From: Motacilla alba alba
Taxonomy: Eukaryota; Chordata; Aves; Passeriformes; Motacillidae
DNA length: 64,000 bases
Reading direction: 5' to 3'
Assembly (NCBI RefSeq): GCF_015832195.1
Contig: NC_052018.1
Span: 61,193,666 to 61,257,665, forward strand
Shown here one piece after another: positions 39,017 to 51,994 of the stretch; within the stretch, counting starts at the first letter, position 1, and each line of letters starts with the position of its first letter. The position numbers were made by a program, and so were the translations under genes. The notes beneath the pieces were generated by a model. The model made no database searches. It saw nothing but the letters and a program-made list of their open reading frames with translations, and had not been told where the DNA came from.

Positions 39017-40040
39017 AATGTGCAAAACCACCAAGTAGGGTCTTATCAGAGACAGAGCAAAGCAGGCCTCCACTTGTAAACAAAAGGAAAAAAAAACTTT
39101 ATTATCACACAATTATAAAATGGACACACAGAGCAGAATGGAAACCTGTCAAACATTCCTCCTCCCCCCACTCAATTCTCACAGAATGACACAAAACCTC
39201 AGTTCTTTATCCAGTCCATCACACTCTTCAAATAATCAACACAGTCCATCTCCACCCTTCCGACAATCACCTCTCATTTCATTGAGGAGAGAAGAGCCCC
39301 CCTTGTGCCACAGGCCAATCCCCGTCACTCAACAACTGCACGTCGTGACTTCTTCCTTCCATGTTCAGTGCTCTCACCACTGCACATGGACCAGAGCTGC
39401 TTTTAGGGTTTCCCTTTCAAGAATGCCCAGTTCCAGAAGAGAACGACAGTCTCTCACTGTTTCGGGACACCAGTCCCCCCCAATATTTCACCCCCTGGGG
39501 CCGAGGGGTCTCACCATTACTCATCACCTGTCATCTCCGCTCACATCACTCCTTGGCGCTGCCTCCTCCTGTTCGGGACACCAGTCCCCCCCAATATTTC
39601 ACCCCCTGGGGCCGAGGGGTCTCACCATCACTCCTTGGCGCCGCCTCCCCCTAAAATGCAGTCTCTGTATTACAGGAAAGATTCTGCTCATGGCTATACA
39701 AGAAAGAGTCCAGCCAAAAGCCACTCTATCATCTCCTCCACCTAGGATTTCCTCAGCTTCTCTCCGTCGTTCTTCACTTGCACCGCTCTCTCACCCTTTA
39801 TATTTCCTCTCATCCGTCTCTCTCCTCCTTCGACTCCCGGAGGATCAGCATTTGCCAGGTTTCCACCTTCCGCAGAAGGGTTAAAATCACAGTCTCTGCT
39901 CATTACGAACTCCCACACCAGTTCCGCACTCTTCACTGGGCACGGTTCCCATTGCCTCGGCCCGGCCGGTGCTATCAAGTTCAAGATAGCACTGGCACCT
40001 CTCTCTCACTCTCTCTCTCCCGAGGAGGGGGGGGCAGTCT
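39017..40040 (-). mobile_element. LTR-like retroelement, about 1 kb, unclassified
   Basis: A sharply bounded C-rich, CpG-containing block lies between two GCAAG pentamers (39012-39016 and 40041-40045), possibly a 5-bp target duplication. On the - strand it has a TATA-like AAATATAAAG near 39793-39802 and an AATAAA near 39098-39103 followed by a T-rich run. This suggests an LTR transcribed opposite to TULP4. The TATA-to-poly(A) distance of about 690 bp is longer than usual, and the terminal bases are not clean TG...CA, so the exact type is unsure. It contains an internal tandem duplication. The 254-codon frame on the + strand is C-rich low-information sequence and not a gene. Confidence 0.6.
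39461..39654. repeat. Internal tandem duplication in the 1-kb LTR-like element
   Basis: A 57-bp block starting ttcgggacaccagtcccc occurs at 39461-39517 and again, almost unchanged, at 39572-39628, offset 111 bp. The following 'cactccttggcgc.gcctcc' also recurs. The second copy lacks about 29 bp that separate the two parts in the first. Confidence 0.9.
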
Positions 40041-40209
40041 GCAAGTCCTTGTTCATGTGTTTGTGTTTAAAATCTCAAAGTATTGTTTTGTGATCTCTGC
40101 AACAGGTGTCCTTGCCTTTATTGGCTGCTGTAGGCTACTCATTGTATTTTTTAAGTAGGCAACTATGAATATTATTTCAAGCAGAAGAAAAATATATTTT
40201 AATATATAG

Positions 40210-40225
40210 AGAATATATATATTCT
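40210..40225. repeat. AT-rich palindrome, 16 bp
   Basis: AGAATATATATATTCT equals its own reverse complement; the surrounding sequence is also TA-rich. Confidence 0.85.
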
Positions 40226-41718
40226 ACTAGTTTTGCAGAGTTGTCATTTTACTGATTCTATTTCTGTTAAATTGACAGAGGAAAAACCTTGATAATTTGA
40301 TTACCCAAATAAAAATTTTTTTGATCCAGCTTGAATAGTCCTGGTAGTTTTGTGAGTCCTAGTGGAGGTCCTGAACTGTTCAGAAGTATCCTTTATTTTT
40401 TTTGGTGCTTTTTAACTCTGTGATTCTCAGTGCACTGCTTCCTGCAGAACTGCTGAGCTACATCTATTAATTGTATTAGTTAGCCACATCTACTGCCTGC
40501 AGAGCTGTTGCACATTTACAGTGCTCTGTGTTCAAGGCTTGCTGGTATACATGCCTGTGGTGGCTGGAAAGTAGAGGTGCCTGATCCACTAATTCACTTG
40601 TAGACCATTACCCTAAATGAAACCTCCATTTGATTTTTAATCTCTGTGCTCATGCTGAGAACCTGTTCATCAGTTATTTTATGTAAAGGTCCAGTAGCCA
40701 CTGGAGATCCTCTTGGCAGTGCAAGTCAGTCAGTAGAGCCACACTGCCCTGGGGGGATGCTGCAGCCCACATCCACCCCTTTGCTGCCTTTGCAGCAGTC
40801 CATTTCTAGGACTTTGAGAGAGAGAGAGAGAAAACTGCTGGACACTCATCTTCCTCTTGTCATGGGGATCAGCTGAAAGTTTTACCTGAAGACATGTATT
40901 GAAAGGAGACAGTTTTTTCATTATGGTAGTTCCATAGTTATCCAGTTACCAAAAGTGGAGCTGATCAGCTTGCCTTGTTTATTTCTAACCTGCCTATCTT
41001 CTTCCTGTCCAAGAAACATTAATTAAATCCCATTGTAGGCTACTTGGAGGGCTGAAAACTAAGAGAAAACAAGAGGCATACAATGCCTAGCTGTGGAAAA
41101 ATTACCTTGAGGAACATGCAGCTTCCCTCTGATATGTACAGAAGCATAATTCCCATGAGAAATATCAGAAAGTTGAAATAATACAAAACCATTTTAAATT
41201 GCACATAAAAGTCCCTGAAAATGACAAGTTGACAACTTGAAACAATTTTGAGATCCTTCCTGCCAACTCTCATTTCTCTCTTGCTTCTTCATTTGAAGAC
41301 AGCTTCTCGCCCACAAGTGTCTTCAAAAGGTTCTTGGCAGATTGAGCATCCCAGAGCACAAAAGTTTTGTCTTTACCTTCACTTTGTCTCAGCACAAAAT
41401 AGCTGCCTTTCACCTCTGGTTTAAGAGTAAAAAGATTTTAAAGACTAGCTCTGTATTCCTTGAACATGCAAATCTGTCTTTGAAACACGAGCAGAAATGC
41501 AAAATACTTTTTTAGAGTTACTCTAGAAACGTGACAAAGAACTAGAGGATATAAGAGTTTGAAATAAGCATCCCCAAATTAAGCTGTGGGCGTCCCTCAT
41601 CATGAGGTGCCTGTAAGAGAAGTAACTGATATGTATATTCATATCCATGTATGTGAGACTCTGAGCAGTCCCTGTGTGATTCCAGCCCTGCTAAGCAGCT
41701 GAGTAGATTTTCACAAGT

Positions 41719-42131
41719 CAGAATCACAGAATCATTAGGGTTGGAAGGTACCTCTGGGGATCATCCAGTCCAACCCCCCCTGCCAAGGTAGGGTCCTCCA
41801 GAACAGGTTGCACAGGGGCTTGTCTTGGTGGGTTTTGAATGTTTCCAGAGAGGGAGACTTCTCAGCCTCCCTGGGCAGCCTCTTCCTCTGCTGCCCTCAG
41901 TGTAAAGTTCTTCCTCATGTTGAGGGTGAACTTCTTGTGGTTTAGTTTATGGCCATTGCTCCTCATCCTGTCGCTGGGCACTCTTGAAAAGAGTCTGGCA
42001 CCATCCTCTCTGCACAAAACTTTGAGATAATAATGGGGTCCACTCTCAGGCTGCGCTAGACCAAACAAGCCCAGCTCCCTCCGTCTCTCCTTGTAAGAGA
42101 GATTCTCCAGAGCCCTCATCATTTTTGTGTG
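41719..42131 (-). mobile_element. CR1 LINE 3' end with octamer tail, 5'-truncated
   Basis: Read on the - strand, this ends in CCAACCCTAATGATTCTGTG ATTCTG, the CR1 3' tail built of ATTCTGTG-like octamers; on the + strand the copy therefore starts at 'cagaatcacagaatcat'. The body matches the CR1 3' UTR: 'atccagtccaacccccc', 'tctccttgtaagagag' and 'ctccagagccctcatca'. It is about 410 bp, the usual 5'-truncated form. It lies antisense to TULP4. Confidence 0.93.
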
Positions 42132-42726
42132 ATGGTGGCAAAAGAAAACATATGATATGGAGGCCATCTGTATTTATGGACAAAAGTCCAAGTGCTTTTA
42201 GTTTCATGTTATACTGTTGTAACTCTAGTTTAAGTTATGCTAAAAGTTATATTGACAGCCACGAGAACATGAGGCATTGCCAGATATTCTGCTTTTTTGC
42301 ATTATAGGCCTTTCTAGACAAACACTCTTTGCTGCTCTCTTAGTAAGATTATTTATCTGCATATAAACTTGATTCCACTTATTTACCCCAAAGCTATATG
42401 TAGGATCTTCCACATCAGTTTCAACATCTCTAGTAAATTCTTGTCCTTAGGTGTTTAGGAGCAACTAGTGATTACATTCTAGACTCACCATAGAATGAAA
42501 AGAATGTTTTTTACATATTTTTTTCAATTTACAGACTAAAGAGTCATTCTCAAAAGTGCATCTGTGCCATATTTTCTGCTATTTCAATGAAAGGATATAG
42601 GTTCCTAAGTATTTATGTAACTTTTGAGAGCATGTTTTATCTGTTCAAGTCTCTTTGCAGCATCTGGAAATGCTGTTCCTGTTGTTTCTTGTCAGTGGTT
42701 ACTGCAAGCCATCTTTGTGGTTTCAG

Positions 42727-42893
42727 ATGTGGTGGTTCAGTGGTGCACACAAGGAGACCTGCTTGCCGTGGCAGGCATGGAGAAGCAGAACCAGCTGGTT
42801 GACCTCAGCAATGGTTCCCTGCTGAAAAGCGCCCTTGTCAAGTTCTACAACGTGCGTGGGGAGCACATCTACACTCTGGAGACACCTGTGCAG
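42727..42893 (+). CDS. TULP4: TULP4 coding exon, WD40 repeat (VVVQWCTQGD... to ...LETPVQ)
   Basis: The exon is 167 bp: two bases completing Asp, then 55 codons, ending in phase 0. It reads VVVQWCTQGDLLAVAGMEKQ, then NQLVDLSNGSLLKSALVKFY and ends NVRGEHIYTLETPVQ, about residues 287-342 of TULP4. VVQWCTQGDLLAVAG followed by VKFYNVRGEHIYTL is a clear WD40 blade, with the inner strand and then the FYN strand at the usual spacing. The acceptor is gtttcag, the donor cag|gtagga. Because 167 is not a multiple of 3, skipping would break the frame. Confidence 0.97.
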
Positions 42894-45800
42894 GTAGGAG
42901 GCATTCTTAAAGTCTGTTCTCCATGTTTTGCTGACATGTTTTTCCCATATTAGCTCATTGCTGTAGCCTTGCAATGTGGAAAAGGTTGCAAAACATCCCA
43001 AATCCATCCTAAAACACAATATAGATAAAAATATGCTATAAACAATGGTTGTTTGCATTAAGGTGGATGTGCAAGACTGCACCTGATTCTAAGGTCCACT
43101 GTGCTAGGTATTATGGAAATACAAAAGAAGGTCTGTTTCCCAAACACACTGGGCCTGAACAGACAGAAAAAGAAAATTCCATTGTTTTATGGATAAGTGA
43201 CTGAGGAGAAAAAAAACCTGAATAACTTGCTTAATGTTGTAGCAGAGCCAAGAGCTGTACAAAAACATTCCAAGTCCAGTATCATAACTACAAGATTATT
43301 CCCTTATTTTAATTTTCTAATGTACAATAATTTGGTGTGATTCAGTAGCCTCACTCATGTAACTTGCCAAGTAAATGCCAGCACATGGTCTATGAGCTGC
43401 TCAGGAGCAAAACATGCTTCACAGGTCTTTGCTGGTACTTGAGAGCCCAGCTGAATGTAATTCTGTGTCATTTTCTGCAGAATAGGGATGACTCCATTCT
43501 GATTTCTGCTGCCAGTGATGAAACTTTGTAATAGCATTGAAATATAAAAGTGAAGTAAAATGCTGTAGATATATTAATTATATTTAATGATGATACCATG
43601 TATTATCATTTTTTTTCCAGTACCCTGGTCTGGAATGGATGCAAAAGGGTGACATAGTAAACTATTTGCTAAAGCCTTTGTGTTTGCTTATATTTAGCAT
43701 TAACCTGTGCTTATTAACCTTAGCCCTCTAATTTAGATAGAATTCTTTAGTTGTGTAAAGTGTAAAATAATGGTCTCTAAAGCCAACCTAAATACGTACA
43801 GTGATATCTAATGCTGATTTAGGTACCTAAAGGACTTACCCATAAACACAGCTGTATTGTCTTCAACGTAGCCCTTGCAGCAAAGTAGCACAGCCCTTTC
43901 CTCTCTGGATCAGTTCTGAGGAAAACATATTGATACCAGTGTTGCTTTTTCCCAGCCCAGGTGAAAGCAAACCTTGTTCTGTTACTTCAGTACCAGAACT
44001 CAGTATGTGCACACTGGCTGTTGAACCCTCTGGTGCCAGGCTGTGAAATCACTCTGTGGTTTGAGCATCAGAGCTCACCAGGTCAGGTTGTAACCTCTGT
44101 GTGTGCAGGCTTTTCCCTCACTGCTTTGTTCCTGCTAATCTCAATTTCTCCTTCATTTAAATACTTTCATCTCCTTTAGTTCTCCATGTATAGCTTCAAC
44201 TTCTTTTCATGTTTTCAGCTCTTTCCTTTCTCCTCCACCCAACCAGCTGGGAGAAAGCACATATTGTGCCTGATGTGGGGGCTAATTATTCTGCCATTAT
44301 GTGAGTGTTTACAGGGCAGCTGAGAGGTCAGACAGAACAGGTGCATGCCAAGTTTGTACTGCAGTATTTCCAATAGTGGAAGTAGTAATATAAGCCTTTC
44401 TGCTCTTTCCAGCTGCTATTTCTGTTGGGATAGCAATATTTTAATATAATGGAGATTTCTTCCCCTATTGTCAACTGCAGACTAAAAGCCAACTTCAGAA
44501 GTTGTAAGCCAGGTTGTTAAGTGAAGGATGACAGTCAGGGAGAGGCAACCACCAATTGAAAACAGAATCAAGGAGTCTCATTTCCTTTGGAAATTAGCAT
44601 AAAAATAACATTCAAACTGGTATATTTATGTTTATTAAAAAGCTGTATGCATAAACCTACCTAAAATTAGAGCTACCCCTCTTCTCTTATTAGTCAGTGT
44701 TTAGTCTCTTTATTTGGTGCATCTAAATTCATATTTACTCAGCTGCAGGAGGAAGTGAGTGATCTTTCAGAAGAACACCTGTGTCTGCACAGATGGACTT
44801 TATTCTCCTATGTATTTGAATGCTGGTCTAGCAGTATTAGCAGCTAAATGACAGGTATGCTAGAACATTGTTAAGTATTTGGTTTACAAAACCAGATAAA
44901 AAACAGTGTTGCAAAAAAATTGCTGGTGACTTCTGTTGTACTGTGCCTGTGCTCCAAAGATGTATGTGCAAAGGTGAGAGTGAGTCAGTGGTCCTAGTAA
45001 TTTGTCTCATGACAAATTCATCAGAATAAATTAATTCGTTTTCTGTACCATGGCAGTCAGCCTTGTAATGGGATTTTACAAGATTCATCACTGGTTACTG
45101 AACTAAAAAAAAAAAAAAAGAAGAAAATAAAAGAATTTCCTCATCTTGAACTCTTCTGCTAAGACTTTCTTGTGAAGAAGAAAATGTGTGACTGGAAAAG
45201 CGCATTGATTATAAATGAGCGTTGTTCTGAATACAAAAGCCAGGAAAAAGAAAACAACCATCAATATAAAAAATAATGGATTACAGGTACAAAACTGATT
45301 TTCCATGTGGTCCTCTGTCCCAATTCTTTGACATAGCAAATGTCTGAAAATTTTATCAGTAAAATATACTGAACTGTTTTTGTTTCTGCTATTTGTCTGT
45401 CCTGTCTTCAGTAGGATAGTCAGGAAACAGATTTTATTGTTTATAACAAAATTCAGTCTGAGACTGACAGGATTTATATGCAACTTGGCTAGAATGTTAC
45501 TGAACATAAAGTCACTGCAAACCCCAGTGGTAGAATAGATTTGGGAATTGCAGGTAACTCATCTCAATGATGACTCTTGTCATGGATCCCTTCAAGATGT
45601 TCCACATGCTGCCTTCTGCTCCAGCTTTAGTGTGGTTTTGGCATCCTCTGTCTCATTTGATTAACTCTCTTAAGCTTTTACCTTCAGTGTAGAATTTATA
45701 GTTCATAAACCTAGTTTGCTGCCTATAAAACTCTAGATAGGGAAATCACTTGTTTAGAAGTATTGAAATAAAAGCAGTAGCTTTGCTTGAAAAACAACAT

Positions 45801-48800
45801 TCATAAACAGAGTGGTAGAGCTGGCATAGTGTAGCAGTCACTCCTGTTCCTGGCTCTGGGGCTTCAGCCTGGCATCCTGCAAGGATGTGTTTGCAGAATA
45901 GAGTGGAAAGAGCTGAAAAAGCATCGGTAAGGGCTGGTCAAATATTGAACTGAATTCTATACAGAGAGCATATTTTAAGGGCTGGTGATCAGCTGATGAC
46001 TATTCCAAAACATACTATCAATTTCTGTAAAATTTACTTCTTACTATGTCCGTCCTTGTATAGAAACACCAATGTGAGGTACCAAAAATATGCCCAGGTT
46101 TTTCATGGTCCTGCTTTTACAACATTTAAAAATGAGATTGCAACAGCAGGCTGCCCTGCTGGTCATAATGTTTTTATTGGAAGAATGTTAATTTCTTACA
46201 TTGTTTGGTAAGTCCTCACAACCTTTCCCTGGCATCAGGCAGGGATGAGAATAATCAACTCATTTAAGACTGTTTTATAGTCCTGCTGAAATTGTTTACC
46301 AAATGCTGCAACCCAGTTCTGTCACTTTAGAAGATCTCCTCTAATGTGCAGACAGGTCTTTATTATATCAACTAACTTTACCTTCTGTCACTTCTGATTG
46401 GAAACAGATGCTTCATCTCTTCCTATATCCTGAACTTTGAACAGAAGTCTCCTACAGGATCTCTTCAACATTATCTAACTACCAACTTTACCAAATTTGT
46501 GATTTTTTTTCTTTGTGGTAGTTCAGTCTTGTGGCTTATATTTGGTCCCTTCTTCAGTTTGTATGATTTTTTTAATACGCCCCAGAGACGACCAGGGAAA
46601 CGAGCAGATTTAGAAGCTACAATGTAGATCTCCTCCATACCTTTAATTCTACAGTAAATTTACATGACTTTAAGGTTTTATATCACTGTGTAGCTGGTTG
46701 AGTACAGATTACATCTCGACTACAGCAAAGGAGGATGAGAGGGAACTGAGCTTCACATGTGGTACAGACAACAAGATTAAATGTGAAAAACCCATGTTTA
46801 TCAGTGTACTATTTTTAAACTGAATTCGAAGTGGTGTACCAAAGACTAAATTTTTATGGAAGAAGTTTCCAGAAGTCTTTGAGAAGACAACCAGCTTGCT
46901 ATAGACCTGCTGCTGTCAGCATTTCACAGACTGCTTCTCTGCTGGAAATGTCCCAGCATGTAAATGAATAGATTTAAGATTATATGATCCTGTAGAAACC
47001 TGGTCGTTCTGTAAAGGATAGAGAAGGAAGGTGCAATTTTAGGTTTAATTCAGATCAAAAGGTTCTGAAAGAAGAGGCTTTTATGTTACTCAGCTGAGCA
47101 GACCTTGCTTACTTTTCTTCATTTATTTCACACAGAGTGTTCAGGTTTGTTGCATCTGAATTAATGTTGCCTTTCATTTATATTGCCTAAAATCAATTTT
47201 ATTTAGTTGTTACGGGATTACAACAAAGCTTCAAGAAGAGTTTATTTTCAAGAGTTTATTTTCTTACAGGGAAAAAAGCAACAGTTTAGAACTAACTGCA
47301 TGCTTTAGTGTATCAATAAGGACCTTGGTGTTCTTTATATAGGCACAGGATCATCTCTGCTGCAGGAATGGATTTTGATCAGCACTGGAAATTGAAGACA
47401 CTTTTCTGTGGAACTCTTTCTGTTAAAATGGAATCTTGTTTTATTGACTTCTTAAAAATACTGTAGAAGTAGAGAGGGTATAAGAAACAGCTGCAAATCA
47501 AATAAGAGTTTATGACATCAAAAATCATATCAGGCCCTAGCAGTGGCAGATTTCTCCTCATTTGTCACCATCAGTTCTTAGCAGTTAATATTTTTCCCAT
47601 TGTAAATATGAGGAGCAGAAAAATGAAGGAGTGTTGGGTTGCTTTCCCACACCACCCATGAAGGCTGTGGCAGCACAGAGGTGTGCACATACAGCTCACA
47701 AGAGCCAGGTGGGCACTGCAGCCATTGCACCTTTCAGCTTCTCTCTGAGAGGGAAGAGTGTGCATCTCCTCATCAGCAGTCTAGAGAGAGAGCATGCAGG
47801 CAACCTACTTACACATGCCATTCACTGGATACTATTTTGCAGTTGTGTTCTTCCTCCTGAGAAAAGTCCTGCTAGTTCCTGGGCTTTCTGCCCTGGAATA
47901 CTATTTTTATTTCATTACCAGTGGGAGTCCCAGTGCCAACAAACAAGGGATTAGTTCAAGCAGCAGGCAGACCCCATGGCTCAGGATTTCTAAGCTCAAG
48001 GCAGGCAGCAAGAATCAGCTGGAACAGTGTTTTCATTGACTGAACTGCATACAAGTGATGGAATGTGTATCTGTTATGTTCTCTCCTGTAATAGAGGCTG
48101 TAGAGTGACTCATAAGAAGCAACCACGGGGCTTTGAGTGGGGATATCCATTCCTGCATGCTTTTCTGAGGGAAATCAACATCCCAGCTGAGGGTACAGAT
48201 TTGAGAAGCTGTAGCTCACTTTCAAGCCCACTTGGAAAGAAATGGCAAAAGAGCCCCTTGTTAGTCGCTTGTTGAGATGTGTTTTCAGTCAGTATTTCTC
48301 CTGATAAAGCTTTTATTTTCTCTTGTGCTTTAGCCAATAGTTGCTAATACATAATTGTCATAGAGCTACATGTTGGTATTTAAACCCTGGAATTCATTCA
48401 GGTATTTACAATTTATGCTGAGATTTTTCAAAACCTGATGATATTTTTATATGCAAAGTGAGATTAGAAATTCTCATGTTATATTTGTAGCTGCGTTTCT
48501 TCTTTCCTAGCAGGGAAAAAAAAAAAACGCAACTGTGCAAACATGGAAAATAAAATTATTCTGTCCTAGAGTCTGCTTGTTCATTTTTTAACAGGTGGAT
48601 ACAACAACTTTTGGAAACAACAACAATTTGGATACAACAACTTTTGTCCTTCCGTGTTTTGCTGAAACAGTGCAAATAAGTGGAAGCTTTATGAGGAACA
48701 ATACTTTTATGTTGGATGTTGGAGGTCAATTGCTTTTTCTCAGTAGAGTTTGAAAAGAAAACTGTGGCCAGCTCATAACTGATTTGCTGCAGTAATTGAT

Positions 48801-51769
48801 TCATATCTCTTGTCCAGCAAGGGAAAGACTAGGAAGCATAGTTATTGAAAAATATTATTGGAGCAGTACTTTAAAGGTCAGGTCAGATCTGGCATTTGGG
48901 TGATCTTTTATTTCTCCAAGCCTGTAATGACAGGCTAATTTTCCTTGAAACTCATCTGAAGTCTTAGCCCTTCACTGTAAATTAAATGTTGCTGAACACT
49001 GGACTGGAGGAGCACCAAGGGTCTGACCATTTCAGAGAAAGGAAGGCAAGGCATGTCTGGTGGTGTGGTGCAAGTGCTCTTTGTTGAGGTTGAAAATATT
49101 AAAACATAATGAGGTATGTGGGGAGACTAATTGTACAAATGGAAGAGTAGAAATGTCATGAGTTACAAACAGTACAGCGCTTGTAGGTATTGTGTGTGTG
49201 TTTGGTTAATCATCCACCCACTCACATATTGGTTGCATATACATTCATAAACAGAATATAGGAGCATCATACGTTGAGAAGTTTAGAAGGTGAATGAATT
49301 ATGGTTGCCTGTTGGGAAACAGTGAAGTTTTCAACTTCTGACTTTCTGCTCTTTGGAGCTTCACAGTGCTGTGTTGCCAGAGGTCCTATCCTGCATTTCA
49401 AAGCTTCTGAAAAACCCTTCCCTTGAGACTGTGTTTTAGATTGCAAAGGTTCCTGCACTGCTACTGTCTGCACCTCTGATGCTCTCTGAGTGCAGCAGTA
49501 ACCTGAGGAAAGAGGTGGTTTTATTTGACTCTATTTGGATGAAGAGTGTCCTACCTGGGTGTGATATATTGGGTTATAATAGCTGCAGTATGAGACATCA
49601 GGTCTGGGTGTGCTGGATGGGATTATGATAGCTGGGATATTAGATTTCTCTTCTGCCATTATTAGTAAATAAACATTTGTGTGCCAAGGCACATACTTGT
49701 TTGTCCTCTCACTGTGTTTGTAGGTAAGCTGTAGCTGATGCAAGGTGAACAGCAGGATGCAGTTTGGATCCCACAGTAATGATCAGGTAGAGAGTGCTGT
49801 CCATGCTGGGATTCAGATCTTGGGAAAAATCAGGGTCACTTCCACTGTGCTGTTCTCAGGCTGTCATATAGTAGATGTGGCAGGTACCTACCTTGTGCCA
49901 GTGCCTTTTCAAATGCATTGATTTGGTAAGCAGCTTGAACTGTCTCATTGCTGCCAGACAGTGTGAGTGCCGAGCCACACTCGCAAATCATGAAATACCA
50001 ATCAGTAGGGGATACTTCAAGTGGCCTCTCCTCAAATATAAGGCTGTATCCCACAGATTATGGTTATGGCAAGCTATGTAGAATTATTGATGGTACACAA
50101 AAGGATTTCTCAATTCTTTTGAAGTTCTCCGCCACAAAATGCATTCAGCAATTACTGTGAAAATCACAAGGTTCACATGTTGCTTCTTTCTATTTGCGTA
50201 TCAGTCAGCCTGAAGATTTGTGCCTCTGTGGAGGTGTGTGTGTGGTATTGCCTAGATGTAATTAAAAAGAAGTTCCTGCATTCCTCCTACTTTAAAATCA
50301 GTATTTTCCTTGAAATTTAAATCTAGGATAAGGTGACATAGTAGAGAAGATCTCTTATGTGGAGACTTTTTTTGTGTTTTGGATTTTTTTACTTTGATGA
50401 TAAATGTTGGTATAGTGCTGTGCCAGCTGCATTTTGCTTCATATCAGTCACATAAAACCATCTTTTCCCAGTTTCTTGCCTTTAAGCATCTTGAATTTGT
50501 AAATGGAAGGGAGGCTTTTCCCCCAGACCAGGTGAGTAACCTCTGGGCTGAACTAACCCTGCTATCTGGGTACCATACTGCTAATAGAGGAGTGAATAGA
50601 AGCTCTTATTGCTGGTGTCTTGACCCTGTCTTCTTGTTTGATGTGTCTTGTGAAAAGATATTCCAAAGATACTCTGACTTTTCAATAAATACAGTTCATT
50701 ATTTAGATGGAAAACATGTTTGCTTAAACTTCTGAGTGTCACAGATGGTGAAAACAAGGAAGACCTTCACAGAAAGGAGTAAATCTTTTGTAGTTCACTG
50801 ATGGCAACCTGCTGTATAGCATTCTTCATGGAGTGAGAGCTTCATCTTTACTCTGTGTTGTTTATTTGCACAGAGGTAGCAGATGGGATTGAAATACCAC
50901 AGGGTGTGTGTATATAAGCAAATACAGGAGCTTTGTAACACAGAAAGCAAGAGATGACAGGTGGATGCAAGTAACACTTAAGGGCAAAAGTAATGGTGAT
51001 AAGGCTGGAGGAGGTCACAACTAGAAAATATGGGATTTAGAAGGAATGTTTAGGGAGCTCCTTGCAAGCAGGAAATAAATGTTCTAAGCAGCAGTGTTTG
51101 TTCATCATTATTCTGTTCCACATTGTGACATTTCGTATCAGTTGGCCCTGACTCTTTCTGGTTTTACTGTTGTGATTTGGACATTTCTGAGTGTAGACGA
51201 GTAGAAGACAAAAGGCCATTCTCTGTTGCATTCCTGGTGCTCTTTCATAGTTCAGTTCCTCTGGGAATAGTTCAAAAGAGACACTGCAGCAGAAGACTTG
51301 GCACAAAACAAGAAAGCTGGTTGGGTTTTCTCCACTTGTTTTTTAAGTGTCTCCAGGCATATAATTTAACTTTTCAGCTGTAAAATATGAGCTGTTAACA
51401 GTGGATGAAGACTGATTAGATGACTGAGTAAATCATTTGGATAGGGCATCAGAAGATCCTACTTCTCAACACCCTGTGTCTTTAAAGTCATTTATCCTAT
51501 CTAGGTACTGAATTTGGTAGCTGATTCCTTATGTATAGAGTTTAAGCATCCTGAGTAAAAAGCACTGAATAAACATCAGCTGCTCTTTTTGATGATTTGA
51601 GATGTTCATATTCTTCTTCTAGGGGCAGTGGTGGGCACTTTAGGTTTCTGGAAGACTTAGGGTAATGTGATCAGTATGAATTTATGTGATCACTTCTTGT
51701 GCAGCCATCTCGGAAAAAGATCTTTTGCACAAAATCTTTTGAAGTTGTATCCTTTTGCTCTTCACGCAG
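42894..51769 (+). other. TULP4 intron, about 8.9 kb
   Basis: ETPVQ joins directly to RPIISICW, so no exon is missing. Noted inside are a 15-base A run at 45105-45119, a 33-bp tandem duplication at 48597-48645 and a degenerate ~59-bp duplication around 49.55-49.64 kb. The short open frames on both strands have no recognisable content. Confidence 0.85.
48597..48645 (+). repeat. 33-bp tandem duplication
   Basis: ggatacaacaactttt occurs at 48597-48612 and 48630-48645, with a related ggaaacaacaacaattt between the copies. Confidence 0.85.
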
Positions 51770-51994
51770 CGTCCCATCATCTCCATCTGTTGGGGTCACA
51801 GGGATTCCCGCCTGCTGATGGCGTCTGGGCCCGCGCTGTACGTTGTCAGAGTGGAGCACAGGGTCTCCAGCCTGCAGCTGCTGTGCCAGCAGAGCATCGC
51901 CAGCTGCCTGCGCGATGACAAGGACATCAGCAAGCTGACCCTACCCCCTCGGCTCTGCTCGTACCTCACCACTGCCTTCATACCAACAATCAAG
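51770..51994 (+). CDS. TULP4: TULP4 coding exon, last WD40 strand pair and SOCS box
   Basis: The exon is 225 bp, 75 codons, phase 0 at both ends. It starts RPIISICWGHRDSRLLMASG, the last WD40 strands, then PALYVVRVEHRVSSLQLLCQ. The SOCS box follows: a BC-box-like helix LQLLCQQSIASCL (start of the Elongin C contact), an acidic linker RDDKDISKLTLP and a Cul-box-like LPPRLCSYLTTAF. It ends IPTIK. This is about residues 343-417 of TULP4. In the SOCS-box family this module binds Elongin B/C and a cullin; substrate choice is thought to lie in the flanking domains. The acceptor has a long pyrimidine tract ending cacgcag; the donor is aag|gtaaaa. Skipping would keep the frame but delete the whole SOCS box. 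Confidence 0.97.

Larger units (their letters stand above)
37040..42726 (+). other. TULP4 intron with three retroelement insertions
   Basis: This 5.7-kb intron holds a solo LTR at 37324-37735, a 1-kb LTR-like element at 39017-40040, a 16-bp palindrome at 40210-40225 and a CR1 LINE 3' end at about 41719-42131. All three retroelements are on the strand opposite to TULP4. That is the usual bias inside introns, since their poly(A) signals are then not read in sense. The rest shows nothing I can name. Confidence 0.85.

Noticed and set aside
39120..39884. 254-codon open frame on the + strand
   Set aside because: It lies inside the C-rich LTR-like element, repeats itself because of the internal duplication and resembles no retroviral or host protein.
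866..42131. CRISPR arrays, operons or bacterial elements
   Set aside because: The genome is avian; the repeats seen are microsatellites, LINE and LTR elements, not regularly spaced direct repeats.
45103..45507. 134-codon open frame on the - strand
   Set aside because: Phe/Lys-rich, ends in a homopolymer-coded Phe run from the A tract at 45105-45119, with no recognisable domain.
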